The notes beneath the pieces were generated by a model. It had not been told where the DNA came from. It saw only the letters and a program-made list of their open reading frames with translations, and made no database searches. Of a stretch of DNA of 47,802 nt, positions 23,827 to 32,973 are shown in pieces. The position numbers and the translations under genes were made by a program. Each line of letters begins with the position of its first letter. The first letter of the stretch is position 1. The DNA lies in assembly GCA_018607135.1 (NCBI GenBank), contig JABBCA010000029.1, positions 13,426 to 61,227 of the forward strand, read 5' to 3'. Source of the DNA: Opitutales bacterium. GTDB lineage: Bacteria > Verrucomicrobiota > Verrucomicrobiia > Opitutales > Coraliomargaritaceae.

Positions 23827-25662
23827 TTACTTCTTGGCTGCTTTGGCTGCTTTGCGACGTTTGTTTTCGTCGAGCTCGCGTTTGCGCATGCGGAGGAAGT
23901 TAGGTGTGGCTTCGACGAGTTCGTCGGGGGCGATGTATTCGATCGCGCGCTCTAGCGAGAACTTGATTGGCGGAGCGAGCTGGATGCCTTTATCGGAACC
24001 AGATGCACGCATGTTATCGAGTTGTTTCGCCTTGGCTGGATTTACGGGCATGTCCTCAGTGCGAGGATTCTCACCCACGATCATACCTGCGTAAACCTCT
24101 TCACCAGTGCCGACGAAGAGCTTGCCGCGGTTTTGGATCATATCCAACGCATAGGGCATCGTCTTTCCTTGTTCCATGCTGACGAGCGTGCCAGTGAGGC
24201 GAGTGATGATTTCACCACAGTGTGGGCGATACTCAAGGAAGGAGTGGCTCATCACACCGTGACCTGAAGTCATGGTGACGAGGTCACTTTCAAAACCAAT
24301 GAGGCCACGTGTTGGGCATTCGGCTTCGACCGTAACACCTGCATTATGGTGCTCCATGTTGGTGACCTTGCCTTTACGCTTTGCGAGGTTTTCCATGACG
24401 CCGCCGAGTTGATCTTCGGGGACTTCTACCCAGACCTGCTCGAATGGTTCGTGTTGCTTGCCGTCGATTTCTTTGTAAAGCACGGTTGGGCGGGAAACGA
24501 GGAGCTCAAAGCCCTCGCGGCGCATGGTTTCGACGAGAACGGCGATCTGCATCGAGCCACGTGCGTTGACGAGGAAGCGTGTGCCGTCGTCGGTGTCTTC
24601 AATACTGATGGAAATGTTGGACTGTGTTTCGCGAATGAGACGTTCACGGATTTGACGAGAAGTGACCTTCTTGCCATCTTTACCACCCAGCGGGCCATTG
24701 TTCACAGAGAACTCCATCTGGACGGTGGCCGGGTCGATTTGCACGAATGGCATCGGCTCAGCGTCTTGTTGCGCAGCGAGTGTGTCTCCAATGTCGACTT
24801 CGTCGAAACCTGCAAGGCCTACGATATCACCTGCAACCGCGTCCGTCACGTCGTCGGTATCACCCGCACCCGAGAAGCTCTTCATTTTGGTGACTTTCAC
24901 GCGGTCTTTTTTGCCGTCCTTGCGAAGGGCGAAAATAGTTTGTCCCACTTTCACTTCACCAGAAAGCACACGGCCGATCGCCATACGACCAACATAATCA
25001 TCCCAGTCGATGTTGGAAACGAGCATACGGAAGTCGCCTTCTTCGATGACTGGGGGAGGAATGCGCTCAATGACAGTCTCAAAGAGATCCATCATGTTCT
25101 CACGAGGACCATCGACTTCGCGGTCGGCGAAGCCCATTTTTGCAGACGCATATAGGAAAGGTGCGTTGAATTGGTCTTCGTCGGCTTCGAGATCGAGAAA
25201 GAGTTCGAGCACCTTATCGTGCACCCAGTCTGGGCGAGAAGATTCGCGATCCACCTTGTTGATCACACAAATGGTCTTGAGGCCTTGGTCGAGCGCTTTG
25301 CGTAGCACCCAGCGCGTTTGCGCCTGTGGGCCACCGACTGCATCGGTCAGAAGCAGCACGCCGTCGACCATTTTCATGACACGTTCCACTTCAGCACCGA
25401 AGTCGGCGTGGCCAGGCGTATCAACGATGTTGATGGTGTATTCGATACCGTCCTTAGGGTTGGTCCATTTCACCGCCAAGTTCTTGGCTTTAATGGTAAT
25501 GCCTTTTTCGCGTTCCAAGTCCATGGAGTCCATGGCGCGTTCTTGCACCTGCTGATTTTCGCGGTAAGTGCCACTTTGTGCGAGCAGGCAGTCCACTAGA
25601 GTGGTTTTGCCGTGGTCAACGTGTGCGATGATGGCGATGTTGCGGATGTTTTTGGCGTTCAT
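23827..25662 (-). CDS. typA: TypA/BipA translational GTPase
   Basis: TypA is an EF-G-like ribosome-associated GTPase involved in stress responses and 50S biogenesis. The 611-aa protein has the G-domain motifs AHVDHGKTTLVDCLL (near 13-28), the effector region EREKGITIKAKN, DTPGHADFG and NKVD, followed by the beta-barrel, the EF-G-like domains and the TypA-specific C-terminal region (ECPTRGLIGFESDLVTMTSG, GKLFVGTGEEVYAGMIVGEN). Its length matches the family (about 605-615). The C-terminus is Lys/Arg-rich. Monocistronic, with a strong terminator. Confidence 0.97.
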   Translation of the reverse strand: MNAKNIRNIAIIAHVDHGKTTLVDCLLAQSGTYRENQQVQERAMDSMDLEREKGITIKAKNLAVKWTNPKDGIEYTINIVDTPGHADFGAEVERVMKMVDGVLLLTDAVGGPQAQTRWVLRKALDQGLKTICVINKVDRESSRPDWVHDKVLELFLDLEADEDQFNAPFLYASAKMGFADREVDGPRENMMDLFETVIERIPPPVIEEGDFRMLVSNIDWDDYVGRMAIGRVLSGEVKVGQTIFALRKDGKKDRVKVTKMKSFSGAGDTDDVTDAVAGDIVGLAGFDEVDIGDTLAAQQDAEPMPFVQIDPATVQMEFSVNNGPLGGKDGKKVTSRQIRERLIRETQSNISISIEDTDDGTRFLVNARGSMQIAVLVETMRREGFELLVSRPTVLYKEIDGKQHEPFEQVWVEVPEDQLGGVMENLAKRKGKVTNMEHHNAGVTVEAECPTRGLIGFESDLVTMTSGHGVMSHSFLEYRPHCGEIITRLTGTLVSMEQGKTMPYALDMIQNRGKLFVGTGEEVYAGMIVGENPRTEDMPVNPAKAKQLDNMRASGSDKGIQLAPPIKFSLERAIEYIAPDELVEATPNFLRMRKRELDENKRRKAAKAAKK

Positions 25663-25711
25663 GGATTTAAAGAAGGTAGTGGTCAGAAGGTAGTCGTTAG
25701 AATCTGACGGG

Positions 25712-25800
25712 TCTTATTCTTAATCCTACTCTTACTCTTAATCCGTATTCAGCCTGTGGCATCGTGAATTAAAATTATGATTCAGATTATGATTAAGACA
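25712..25800. repeat. Dispersed inverted repeat family C, copy 2
   Basis: Arms at about 25712-25750 (TTCTTAATCCTACTCTTACT...) and 25771-25800 (...ATGATTCAGATTATGATTAA) are inverted, about 20 bp apart. They resemble 1416-1630 and 28876-28975. The 25663-26170 gap between typA and leuC otherwise has no gene; a GAGGA Shine-Dalgarno sequence lies 7 bases before the leuC ATG. Confidence 0.65.
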
Positions 25801-26170
25801 TGATTGATGATGACTTAAAAATGAAAAACCCGCCGACTTGGATCGCGACGGGGGTAAATGAAAGCGCGCATAACGTCCAGACGGGGGCAGGAAGTCAATC
25901 GAAATGATCGTATATAGCACGAGAGCTGGAATTTAGGGGGGTGAACGTGAACCTTCGACTTTGAATCATGAGCTAGTGGGCGATATCTAGGAATTTATCA
26001 TTGGAGATCGGACGATCAGCGCTCCTTATGTAAGGCTGGCGCAGCTGCAATGGCCCGACCGGCGTTTCTGACCTAGGATTTTGCAAAAAATAGATTTGCG
26101 GTTGCCAGACTCGATAAAGCTATCCTTATTGAGACGCTTTTGAGATTAACCCCTCTGTGAGGACACATTT

Positions 26171-27595
26171 ATGAGCAAAAGCTTATTTGAAAAAGTATGG
26201 GATGCGCATGCCGTTCGCCAATTGGCAAACGGGCAGACGCAATTATTGATCGGCACGCACTTGATTCACGAAGTGACCAGCCCGCAGGCCTTTGGTATGC
26301 TTCGCGACCACGGGCTAAAAGTGCAATATCCGCATCGCACCTTCGCGACGGTCGATCACATCGTGCCGACGAATGAGGCCGTCGAGCCCTACAGTGATCC
26401 GCTCGCTCAAGGGATGATTGAAGAACTTCGCAAGAATTGCGCGGAGAACGACGTGACTTTCTTCGACACGAACACTGGTAAACAAGGTGTGGTGCACATC
26501 GTGGGGCCAGAGCAGGGGATCACACAGCCAGGCACCACAATCGCTTGTGGTGACTCACACACAGCGACACACGGTGCTTTCGGCGCGATCGCCTTTGGCA
26601 TCGGCACCAGTCAGGTGCGTGATGTGCTTGCGACGCAAACGATCGCTTTGAACGAATTAAAAGTGCGCCGTATCAATGTGAATGGTGATTTGCTTCCAGG
26701 TGTCTATGCGAAGGATGTGATTTTGCACATCATCCGTCTTCTCGGCACGCAAGGCGGCACCGGCTATGCATACGAATATGCGGGCACGACTTTTGACAAC
26801 TTCACCATGGAAGAGCGTATGACTGTCTGCAATATGTCCATTGAGGGCGGTGCACGTGTCGGTTACGTCAATCCCGACGAAACGACTTTCGACTATTTGA
26901 AGGGGCGTCCCTACTCACCAACTGGTGAAGCGTGGGATGCTGCGGTCGCGGAATGGAAGTCCTTTGCTTCTGATGAAGGCTGTTCTTACGACGACGTAGT
27001 CACTATCGACGCATCTGAAATCCAACCAACTGTCACATGGGGTATCACTCCAGCGCAAGGTGTCGGTATTGAGGAAAACATTCCATCAATCGCTGAGGGT
27101 GCGACGCAATCTGACCGTGACTCGATTGCAGAGGCACTTGAATACATGCAGTTTGAAGGTGGCAGTGCAGTGAAGGGCAAGAAGATCGATGTGGCATTTA
27201 TTGGATCTTGCACGAACGGACGTCTTTCCGATTTTGAAGAAGTCGCCAAGTTTGTTGAAGGCCGCAAAGTGGCTGCAGGCGTGCAAGCGATCATTGTTCC
27301 AGGCTCACAGGTAGTTGCCAAGATCGCTGAAGCTAAGGGGCTGGATAAGATTTTTGTCGAGGCTGGTTTCGAATGGCGCGCCGCAGGTTGCTCGATGTGT
27401 TTGGCGATGAATCCAGACAAGTTGATCGGCGATCAACTTTGCGCAAGTTCCTCAAATCGTAATTTCAAGGGCCGCCAAGGCAGTCCGACAGGACGCACCA
27501 TGCTCATGAGCCCGCTCATGGTCGCAGCGGCAGCAGTGACTGGTGAAGTTTCCGATGCGCGCGAAGTATTCGGTTTCGCTCCAGTTGGCGTGTAA
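26171..27595 (+). CDS. leuC: 3-isopropylmalate dehydratase large subunit
   Basis: LeuC is the [4Fe-4S] subunit that, with LeuD, isomerises 2- to 3-isopropylmalate in leucine synthesis; the same enzyme can convert citramalate in the citramalate route to isoleucine. The 474-aa protein contains the three cluster cysteines, Cys347 ([11 protein letters not shown]), Cys407 and Cys410 ([12 protein letters not shown]), plus [20 protein letters not shown] near 126-145. Length is normal for the bacterial type. A GAGGA Shine-Dalgarno sequence 7 bases upstream supports the start. leuD follows after 46 bp. Confidence 0.97.
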   Translation: MSKSLFEKVWDAHAVRQLANGQTQLLIGTHLIHEVTSPQAFGMLRDHGLKVQYPHRTFATVDHIVPTNEAVEPYSDPLAQGMIEELRKNCAENDVTFFDTNTGKQGVVHIVGPEQGITQPGTTIACGDSHTATHGAFGAIAFGIGTSQVRDVLATQTIALNELKVRRINVNGDLLPGVYAKDVILHIIRLLGTQGGTGYAYEYAGTTFDNFTMEERMTVCNMSIEGGARVGYVNPDETTFDYLKGRPYSPTGEAWDAAVAEWKSFASDEGCSYDDVVTIDASEIQPTVTWGITPAQGVGIEENIPSIAEGATQSDRDSIAEALEYMQFEGGSAVKGKKIDVAFIGSCTNGRLSDFEEVAKFVEGRKVAAGVQAIIVPGSQVVAKIAEAKGLDKIFVEAGFEWRAAGCSMCLAMNPDKLIGDQLCASSSNRNFKGRQGSPTGRTMLMSPLMVAAAAVTGEVSDAREVFGFAPVGV

Positions 27596-27641
27596 GCTGA
27601 AGCTTTTATCTCATAACTTCTAATTTCTAAATTCTTTTATA

Positions 27642-28244
27642 ATGGCATCTACACCTATCAAACAAGTCACAGGTAAGGGCGTTTACGTTCCTGGTGATGA
27701 TATCGATACCGACCGTATCATTCCTGCGCGCTTCATGAAGTGCATTACATTCGACGGTCTCGGCGAATACCTCTTCTATGACGTGCGTAAGACCGAGTCT
27801 GGCGAAGACAAGCAGCACAACCTAAATGATCCACGTTTTGCGGATGCTTCGATTCTAGTCAGTGGTAACAACTTCGGTTGCGGCAGCTCTCGCGAGCACG
27901 CACCGCAATCCATCCTTCGTGCAGGTTACAACGCCGTGATCGCCGGTAGCTTTGCTGAGATCTTCTTCGGCAACTCGACGAATTTAGGTGTGGTCTGTGT
28001 GATTGCGAGTGATGCTGACCGCGCTACCATCGCCGCTGCAATCGAAGCCGACCCTTCGATTGATGTGACTATTGATGTGGAAAATCTTAAGGTGAATTTT
28101 GGTGAGCAGTCTATTTCATGTGAGATCAAACCAGGTGCTCGTGAAAGCTTACTTAGTGGCAATTACGATCCCTTGAGTGAGTTACTCGAAGGCGCTGCGG
28201 ACGTCGCTAAAACAGCAGGTGCGCTGTCCTATATGCAGGCGTGA
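27642..28244 (+). CDS. leuD: 3-isopropylmalate dehydratase small subunit
   Basis: LeuD is the swivelling subunit partner of LeuC. The 200-aa protein shows the conserved GDDIDTDRIIPARFMK near 18-33 and the NFGCGSSREHAPQSI signature near 77-91. It is co-directional with leuC and almost certainly in one transcript. leuA and leuB are not in the window. The 36-kb cimA may use this isomerase. Confidence 0.97.
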   Translation: MASTPIKQVTGKGVYVPGDDIDTDRIIPARFMKCITFDGLGEYLFYDVRKTESGEDKQHNLNDPRFADASILVSGNNFGCGSSREHAPQSILRAGYNAVIAGSFAEIFFGNSTNLGVVCVIASDADRATIAAAIEADPSIDVTIDVENLKVNFGEQSISCEIKPGARESLLSGNYDPLSELLEGAADVAKTAGALSYMQA

Positions 28245-28321
28245 CAATTGTCACATTTCTTGCTACGTTGCTGTCAGCTTAATGAACATTAGGCTCACAC
28301 TAACTAACACATTGATATATC

Positions 28322-28480
28322 ATGAATAAACTCGTTCTAATCATCATCGCAATCCTGCTTCCTCCACTTGCAGTCTTTTTAAAGAATAATAAGGCAGACA
28401 AGACGCTTATTATTAACGTTATCCTGTGGTTGTTGTTTTACATTCCAGGTTTAATTCACGCTTTAATCGTGATTCTCTAA
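28322..28480 (+). CDS. YqaE/Pmp3-family small membrane peptide
   Basis: This 52-aa gene encodes two closely spaced hydrophobic helices: LVLIIIAILLPPLAVFL, a KNNKADKT loop, then the segment containing INVILWLLFYIPGLIHALI. The PPLAVFL and FYIPGLIHA motifs are typical of the YqaE/Pmp3 (UPF0057) family of tiny stress- and membrane-potential-related proteins. The family's bacterial role is poorly known. A strong terminator lies 26 bp after the stop; the upstream gap to leuD is 77 bp. Confidence 0.88.
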   Translation: MNKLVLIIIAILLPPLAVFLKNNKADKTLIINVILWLLFYIPGLIHALIVIL

Positions 28481-28506
28481 GCTAGCTCAATTGGTTTAAT
28501 TTTTAC

Positions 28507-28536
28507 AAAGGCGCAGTTTTTACTGCGCCTTTTTTT
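28507..28536 (+). terminator. Intrinsic terminator after the YqaE-like gene
   Basis: A perfect 11-bp stem AAAGGCGCAGT/ACTGCGCCTTT with a TTTT loop is followed by a T-tract to 28536. Confidence 0.93.
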
Positions 28537-28827
28537 CTGAGCCGCGCCGAGCTGAATGAACTGAAGGCGTATTTAATTGCTGCAGTTGGTTGGCGACGAA
28601 GCGACTCTCACAGAGACGGTTTCAAAACTGTCCAAATCCTAATCGATGAGGCTTGTCGGCGTCGCCTCGCATCGGCTACGCGTCTACGATATGTAGTCGA
28701 TTGGGTAAGCTTTGGGTCAGTATGAATGGTCAATTTACTAGAACTTTCTATTTTGAGATGGTTTTCTTGCGAACTGCCGCAATGTGCGAGTCGTCTCGAA
28801 AGCCAGGCCTAGGAGGCACCGCGCGAG
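28537..28827. other. Intergenic region with MITE-end-like motif
   Basis: No convincing gene. GAGACGGTTTCAAAACTG at about 28611-28628 resembles the end of the element at 28828-28843, suggesting an older related insertion or a relic. Confidence 0.4.
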
Positions 28828-29046
28828 GAGACTGTTTCAAAAATAAAAACACCTCCCGCGATCCTTAGATATTTGTTTCTTAATCTGAATCCCACTCTGA
28901 ATTATCATCTCCTTTATTTTCTATAAGTCCCTATCATCCAACGGATCGATTGAGATTATGATTAAGAGTAGGCTTCAGAACACGACTATCTTAGGTATGA
29001 GAATTCGTCACATTTCAGCAGTATCACATCTTTTTGAGACAGTCTC
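28828..29046. mobile_element. MITE-like element with terminal inverted repeats and target duplication
   Basis: The 219-bp element has ends GAGACTGTTTCAAAAA (28828-28843) and, inverted, TTTTTGAGACAGTCTC (29031-29046), matching at 15 of 16 positions. The flanking tetranucleotide CGAG occurs directly outside both ends (28824-28827 and 29047-29050), as a target-site duplication would. It has no coding capacity. It also carries inverted family C arms (28876-28910 and 28949-28975). Similar end motifs occur near 28611 and 17689. No transposase that could move it is in the window. TIRs of this kind resemble ends of some IS4/IS5-like elements, but the parent is unknown. Confidence 0.7.
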
Positions 29047-29184
29047 CGAGCCTGGACCCTACAAATTTCCTCTGAATCGTTGACATGCGGCATCGGTCCC
29101 ACGCTGAATGGCACTCCCTTTTTCACTCAATTGTTTGAAACTTTACTAGGAACGTGCTGACCTAAGTTTCATCTTCATTCACCT

Positions 29185-29757
29185 ATGGACCTAATCAACA
29201 ACGCCGGTATTTTTATCTATCCGCTCGCAGCGTGTTCTTTCATTGCGGCTTTTATCACCATTGAGCGATTGTTGGCCCTACGTAATTCGAAAGTTATGCC
29301 AAAACCGATGGTGGATGCTTTGGTTACTGGCGACTTGGAAAAGGTGGAGTCCAGCATGTCGTCTGTTAGCGGGCGCATCGTGAGTTTTTATCGGGAACGT
29401 CAACCAGAGCCAGAGGCCTTGAATGCATTTGCTCGTTTGGAAGTCAGCCGGATGGAGCGGGGCATGTTTCTCCTTGAAGTTGTGATCGGCGCAGCACCCT
29501 TGCTTGGTCTATTAGGCACGGTGACCGGTTTGACTCAAGTGTTTGGAGGATTCTCGGTAGATACTGGTTTGCCAGATCCTGCGGCCTTTATTAAGGGGAT
29601 CGCTCTTGCGCTGAATACCACAATTTTAGGCCTGGCGATTGCGATACCTGCGCTCGCGGCTCATGCGTATCTAATGCGCCGTGTGGAATCTTTGGCCGCT
29701 CGCATCAGCGTTGGTGTGGAGTGTTTAACTGAACTTAAGAAGCAGTCGCAGCCATAG
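29185..29757 (+). CDS. ExbB/TolQ/MotA-family proton-channel protein
   Basis: The 190-aa protein has an N-terminal helix (about 9-28, GIFIYPLAACSFIAAFITIE), a cytoplasmic stretch, and two helices near 93-115 and 135-160 with the family motif GAAPLLGLLGTVTGLTQVFG. Such proteins form the proton-conducting partner of ExbD/TolR and power TonB-dependent uptake or envelope work. Residue patterns do not decide ExbB versus TolQ. exbD-like follows after 18 bp. No tonB lies next to it. Confidence 0.85.
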   Translation: MDLINNAGIFIYPLAACSFIAAFITIERLLALRNSKVMPKPMVDALVTGDLEKVESSMSSVSGRIVSFYRERQPEPEALNAFARLEVSRMERGMFLLEVVIGAAPLLGLLGTVTGLTQVFGGFSVDTGLPDPAAFIKGIALALNTTILGLAIAIPALAAHAYLMRRVESLAARISVGVECLTELKKQSQP

Positions 29758-29775
29758 TTCTATCGTATTTTACTT

Positions 29776-30171
29776 ATGTCTCTATTACTTCGCAGGCGTC
29801 GTCAGCCGACCATCAATATCGTGCCATTGGTGGATGTGCTTACGGTGCTGTTGTTTTTCTTTTTGGTGACGATGCAGTTTAAGCAAGTGAGCACTTTAAA
29901 TATCACAGTTCCGAAGATTGAGACTGCTGGTAAAAATGAGATCAATGAGCAGATCGTAGTCGCGCTCAGTCCAGAGGGGCAGGTGTATTTGAATGATCGT
30001 TTATTAGAGATGGAGGCGTTTAAAGCAGCGATCGTTGTCGCCGGTGAATTGACTCCTGAAATGCCCATCTTATTGATCGCTGATGAGGAGGTGCCATTGA
30101 AATATGTCACTGAAGTGATGGATGTCTGCCGAGCGAATCAGTTGAACAAGATACGCCTACAATCACGTTAA
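29776..30171 (+). CDS. ExbD/TolR-family protein
   Basis: The 131-aa protein has a short basic N-terminus, one transmembrane helix (about 13-36) carrying the conserved channel Asp (NIVPLVDVLTVLLFFFL), and a periplasmic domain. It partners the ExbB/TolQ-like protein encoded 18 bp upstream. In the 30172-30356 gap a small hairpin CAGACGAAAGTCTG lies about 30193-30206, without a T-run. Confidence 0.88.
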   Translation: MSLLLRRRRQPTINIVPLVDVLTVLLFFFLVTMQFKQVSTLNITVPKIETAGKNEINEQIVVALSPEGQVYLNDRLLEMEAFKAAIVVAGELTPEMPILLIADEEVPLKYVTEVMDVCRANQLNKIRLQSR

Positions 30172-30356
30172 TTCTTGAAAGAGTCGTTATGAGACAGACG
30201 AAAGTCTGCCGTAGATGGCGAAGCAATTCAGGATCCAGCATTGAATCCAGTCTGCACTAATTCGCCAAATAAGTATGGCTAAACAAGTATCTCCATGACT
30301 ATGCTCGCTTGTAAGCGGTCGTTCAATTGTTTATAAACTTACCAGAGACGTTGATT

Positions 30357-31346
30357 ATGAATCTTCAGACAAATTACCTTGGCTTAACGCTCAAAAATCC
30401 ACTGGTAGCCGGAGCGTCTCCACTTTCTGATGATTTAGATAAGTTGCGCGCCTTGGAGGATGCTGGAATTGCTGGGGTTACCATGTATTCACTGTTTGAG
30501 GAGCAGATAACTCAAAATTTGGTGGGTGCCAGTGACCAGAATGATGGTTATTCTGACTCTTTTGTTCAGGCGGCTTCAACTTTTGCTGGAAGCGGAATTT
30601 TGGATCGTGGAGTGGATTCGTATTTGGAGCAGCTTCAGGCAATCAAGAATACTGTGAGTATTCCTGTCTTTGGGTCGCTAAACGGAACTAGGGATGGTGA
30701 ATGGACACAATATGCCTCGTTAATCGAAAGTGCTGGCGCCGATGCCTTAGAATTGAATTTATACTGTCTCGCTACAAATTTGGATGAAAGCGCTGCGCAG
30801 ATGGAGGAGCGCTATTTAAGAATTATGACTCAGGTGCGTGAGCGTATTTCCATCCCGCTCGTGGTGAAACTCTCGCCTTCGTTTAGCGCATTGCCAAATT
30901 TCGCCAAACGCTTGCATGAGGGCGGTGTCGATGCATTGGTGCTGTTTAATCGCATGTATCAGCCTGATTTTGACATTGAGAAACGGAAGGTGAATGTGAG
31001 CTTGAAACTTTCTTACGCGCAGGAGTTGCGGCTTCGTTTGCGCTGGCTATCGATGTTAAGTGGCCGCATCAATTGTCAATTCGCGGCCTCGGGAGGCGTT
31101 TACAAGGCAGTTGATGTGATCAAGGCGCTCATGGCTGGTGCGGATACCGTCCAACTGGTATCGAGTGTATTGCTTAATGGACCAGAGCGTGTTAGTTCAA
31201 TACTTGAAGAGTTAGAATCTTGGATGTCGAACCATCAACATACTAGCCTAGATGAGATACGTGGTTGCATGAACTATCAAAATTGTGCCGACCCAGAAGC
31301 CTTGGAGCGTGCAAACTATATGAAAATTTTGAAAAGTTGGGGCTAG
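30357..31346 (+). CDS. Dihydroorotate-dehydrogenase-like flavoprotein
   Basis: The 329-aa protein has an FMN-binding TIM-barrel pattern: LTLKNPLVAGASPLSDDLDKL at the start, GALELNLY-like strand (ALELNLYCLATN), PLVVKLSPSF, and the phosphate-binding FAASGGVYKAVDVIKALMAG and GADTVQLVSS. These match the uncharacterised DHOD-like family. The SCPN motif with the catalytic cysteine loop of canonical class 1A enzymes is not evident; LYCLATN is in its place, so orotate activity is doubtful. The C-terminus contains CMNYQNC. An upstream TTG start (30327) is less likely than the ATG. Confidence 0.75.
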   Translation: MNLQTNYLGLTLKNPLVAGASPLSDDLDKLRALEDAGIAGVTMYSLFEEQITQNLVGASDQNDGYSDSFVQAASTFAGSGILDRGVDSYLEQLQAIKNTVSIPVFGSLNGTRDGEWTQYASLIESAGADALELNLYCLATNLDESAAQMEERYLRIMTQVRERISIPLVVKLSPSFSALPNFAKRLHEGGVDALVLFNRMYQPDFDIEKRKVNVSLKLSYAQELRLRLRWLSMLSGRINCQFAASGGVYKAVDVIKALMAGADTVQLVSSVLLNGPERVSSILEELESWMSNHQHTSLDEIRGCMNYQNCADPEALERANYMKILKSWG

Positions 31347-31564
31347 GTATGGGCTGAGAAAGTATTTACGCATCGCATGCGTTACTCTTTATTTTTATCT
31401 GCAAAATGATCTTTTGTTAAGTATCTAGATACGTAGGCAGGCTTGCGATTGGGAGCAATGGGTGTTAATTAATAATGTTTAGCGATTCGCATCTGTGAAT
31501 TCGCTTGAAACTACCGATAAGAAGAGCTTTGTAAAAGGATTCACGCACCTATAGATATTTAATT

Positions 31565-32530
31565 ATGCCTACCAAAAATCTAGAGAAATATTCTGCCGAA
31601 GAGTGGGAGTATATCTGCCGTCGTTTTACGAATTCGATCTTGAATGAAACCGAAATTTCGGTTCTCGGGCAGAATGCGGGTGTCTCATGGCCGTTTAGAG
31701 GAAGTGATGAAACACCTAGCAAATACATCGACTTTACACTTGAAGAATTAGATTCAGTTCCTGGCCTGATTGGCAAAAAGAGCCGCATCAAAAAACTCTT
31801 CGATATTCTCCGTGAAACACTTGCTTTTGATGATCCATTCGGAGATTTGGCTGACAACGTTGAGTTGGAAAGTGAGGATGATTTTACCTTCGATCAAATT
31901 CTGAATCGCATGGGTATCGTCTGTGATTACCCGGCAGGTTTTTGTCATTTCAGCGATGAGACGATTGAATTGCTGGCGTCAGAAAACCCTAAGACTCTAA
32001 TTGATATTGTTCATTTTGGGCAATCTCTCGACCAATCTGCTGTGGTGGGTGCCGACTTGCGTGCATTCATGAACAGCTTGGCTCACAAGGACGAGCGGGG
32101 CGTTCGCAAGCACATTCCGTATCGTCGTGGTGACCAAGGCTTACATTTGGCTGAAGCGATTGGTCTGATTGCCGAGGATTTGGACGAGGCTTTGCAGGCA
32201 GAACTCTTGTATCAATCTGGAGCGGTATTAACCGACGATGAATTGGCTCTACGGGAACAAGTATCGGGCTCAAATTCCGAGTCACAGCTACAAAGTGCCC
32301 TGGGTAAAGTGGACGAAGTTTGTGAATGGTTTGCAGTTGAGTCTGCAGATTTGAAGGAATTGTTTTCCAGTGAAGATCGCCCCGAGCGATTCTTTTTGAT
32401 TAACGATGCGCCACGGACTGAGCGCGTTGCCCTTGCGTTGGCTCGGCTTCATTTCGGCGTTCGCGAAAGCAGCGCCGCAACTACTGGTGGTAGCATTATG
32501 GGTAAGCTATCCAGCTTGTTCGGTCGCTAG
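31565..32530 (+). CDS. Hypothetical soluble protein, 321 aa
   Basis: I do not recognise the family. The protein is acidic, has no signal peptide or membrane helix, and is mainly helical by appearance. Distinct patches are FGQSLDQSAVVGADLRAFMN near 155-175, a central helical region LLYQSGAVLTDDELALREQV, and a Ser/Gly-rich C-terminal end (TTGGSIMGKLSSLFGR). The 218-bp upstream gap (31347-31564) is AT-rich with no other gene. Its stop overlaps the convergent STAS-like gene by 4 bases (CTAG). Confidence 0.7.
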   Translation: MPTKNLEKYSAEEWEYICRRFTNSILNETEISVLGQNAGVSWPFRGSDETPSKYIDFTLEELDSVPGLIGKKSRIKKLFDILRETLAFDDPFGDLADNVELESEDDFTFDQILNRMGIVCDYPAGFCHFSDETIELLASENPKTLIDIVHFGQSLDQSAVVGADLRAFMNSLAHKDERGVRKHIPYRRGDQGLHLAEAIGLIAEDLDEALQAELLYQSGAVLTDDELALREQVSGSNSESQLQSALGKVDEVCEWFAVESADLKELFSSEDRPERFFLINDAPRTERVALALARLHFGVRESSAATTGGSIMGKLSSLFGR

Positions 32531-32931
32531 ATCACCGGGTAATCGTGAACGTAATCGAGTAATACGGGTCTTTCGAGAAAAGCTGCGGCGGCCTCGGTAG
32601 TGCTAAAAACTCCAATTAAATCAGTATCGAGCATTCTTTGCTGAAAGATTTGCGTGAGTGCGACTACCATTGGGTTGTCTGCAATGATCGCCCATTTCGA
32701 CTGTCCGAAAAGGTCGTTCTCATTGAGGAATTTTGCGAATCCATAAAGCTCGGTGCGTGTGATTTGCGGACTGGCATGTCGATAATCGGCGAGCCCAACA
32801 TAGCTGGCGTCGTAGTCAGGGTCTGCGAATAATGCACAGGTTTTGTCAGCCAAGCCTTCGAGCGTAATTTGGCCAGATACCACTTCAATAATGAGTTGGT
32901 GTTCCTTAATTATTTGATACTCAAATTTCAT
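32527..32931 (-). CDS. Small STAS/SpoIIAA-like protein
   Basis: The 134-aa protein alternates strands and helices: MKFEYQIIKEHQLIIEVVSG, then LEGLADKTCALFADPDYDAS, YVGLADYRHASP, a helix with ELYGFAKFLNEND, SKWAIIADNP and IGVFSTTEAAAAFLE. This is like the STAS/SpoIIAA-like fold of regulatory proteins. No clear phosphorylatable Ser or partner kinase is seen, so a regulatory role is only inferred. It converges on the 321-aa unknown gene with a 4-bp overlap of stop codons. Confidence 0.5.
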   Translation of the reverse strand: MKFEYQIIKEHQLIIEVVSGQITLEGLADKTCALFADPDYDASYVGLADYRHASPQITRTELYGFAKFLNENDLFGQSKWAIIADNPMVVALTQIFQQRMLDTDLIGVFSTTEAAAAFLERPVLLDYVHDYPVI

Positions 32932-32973
32932 TCTTTTGCGGACTAACGCTACTTTGGTAAACTAGTGTGTTTT

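Noticed and set aside
24346-25155. Long plus-strand frame of 269 codons inside typA
   Set aside because: It is antisense to the well-conserved typA and shows no domain.
26080-26170. Possible T-box or leucine leader peptide upstream of leuC
   Set aside because: No run of Leu codons, antiterminator or tRNA-binding consensus was seen; the leader has only a Shine-Dalgarno sequence.
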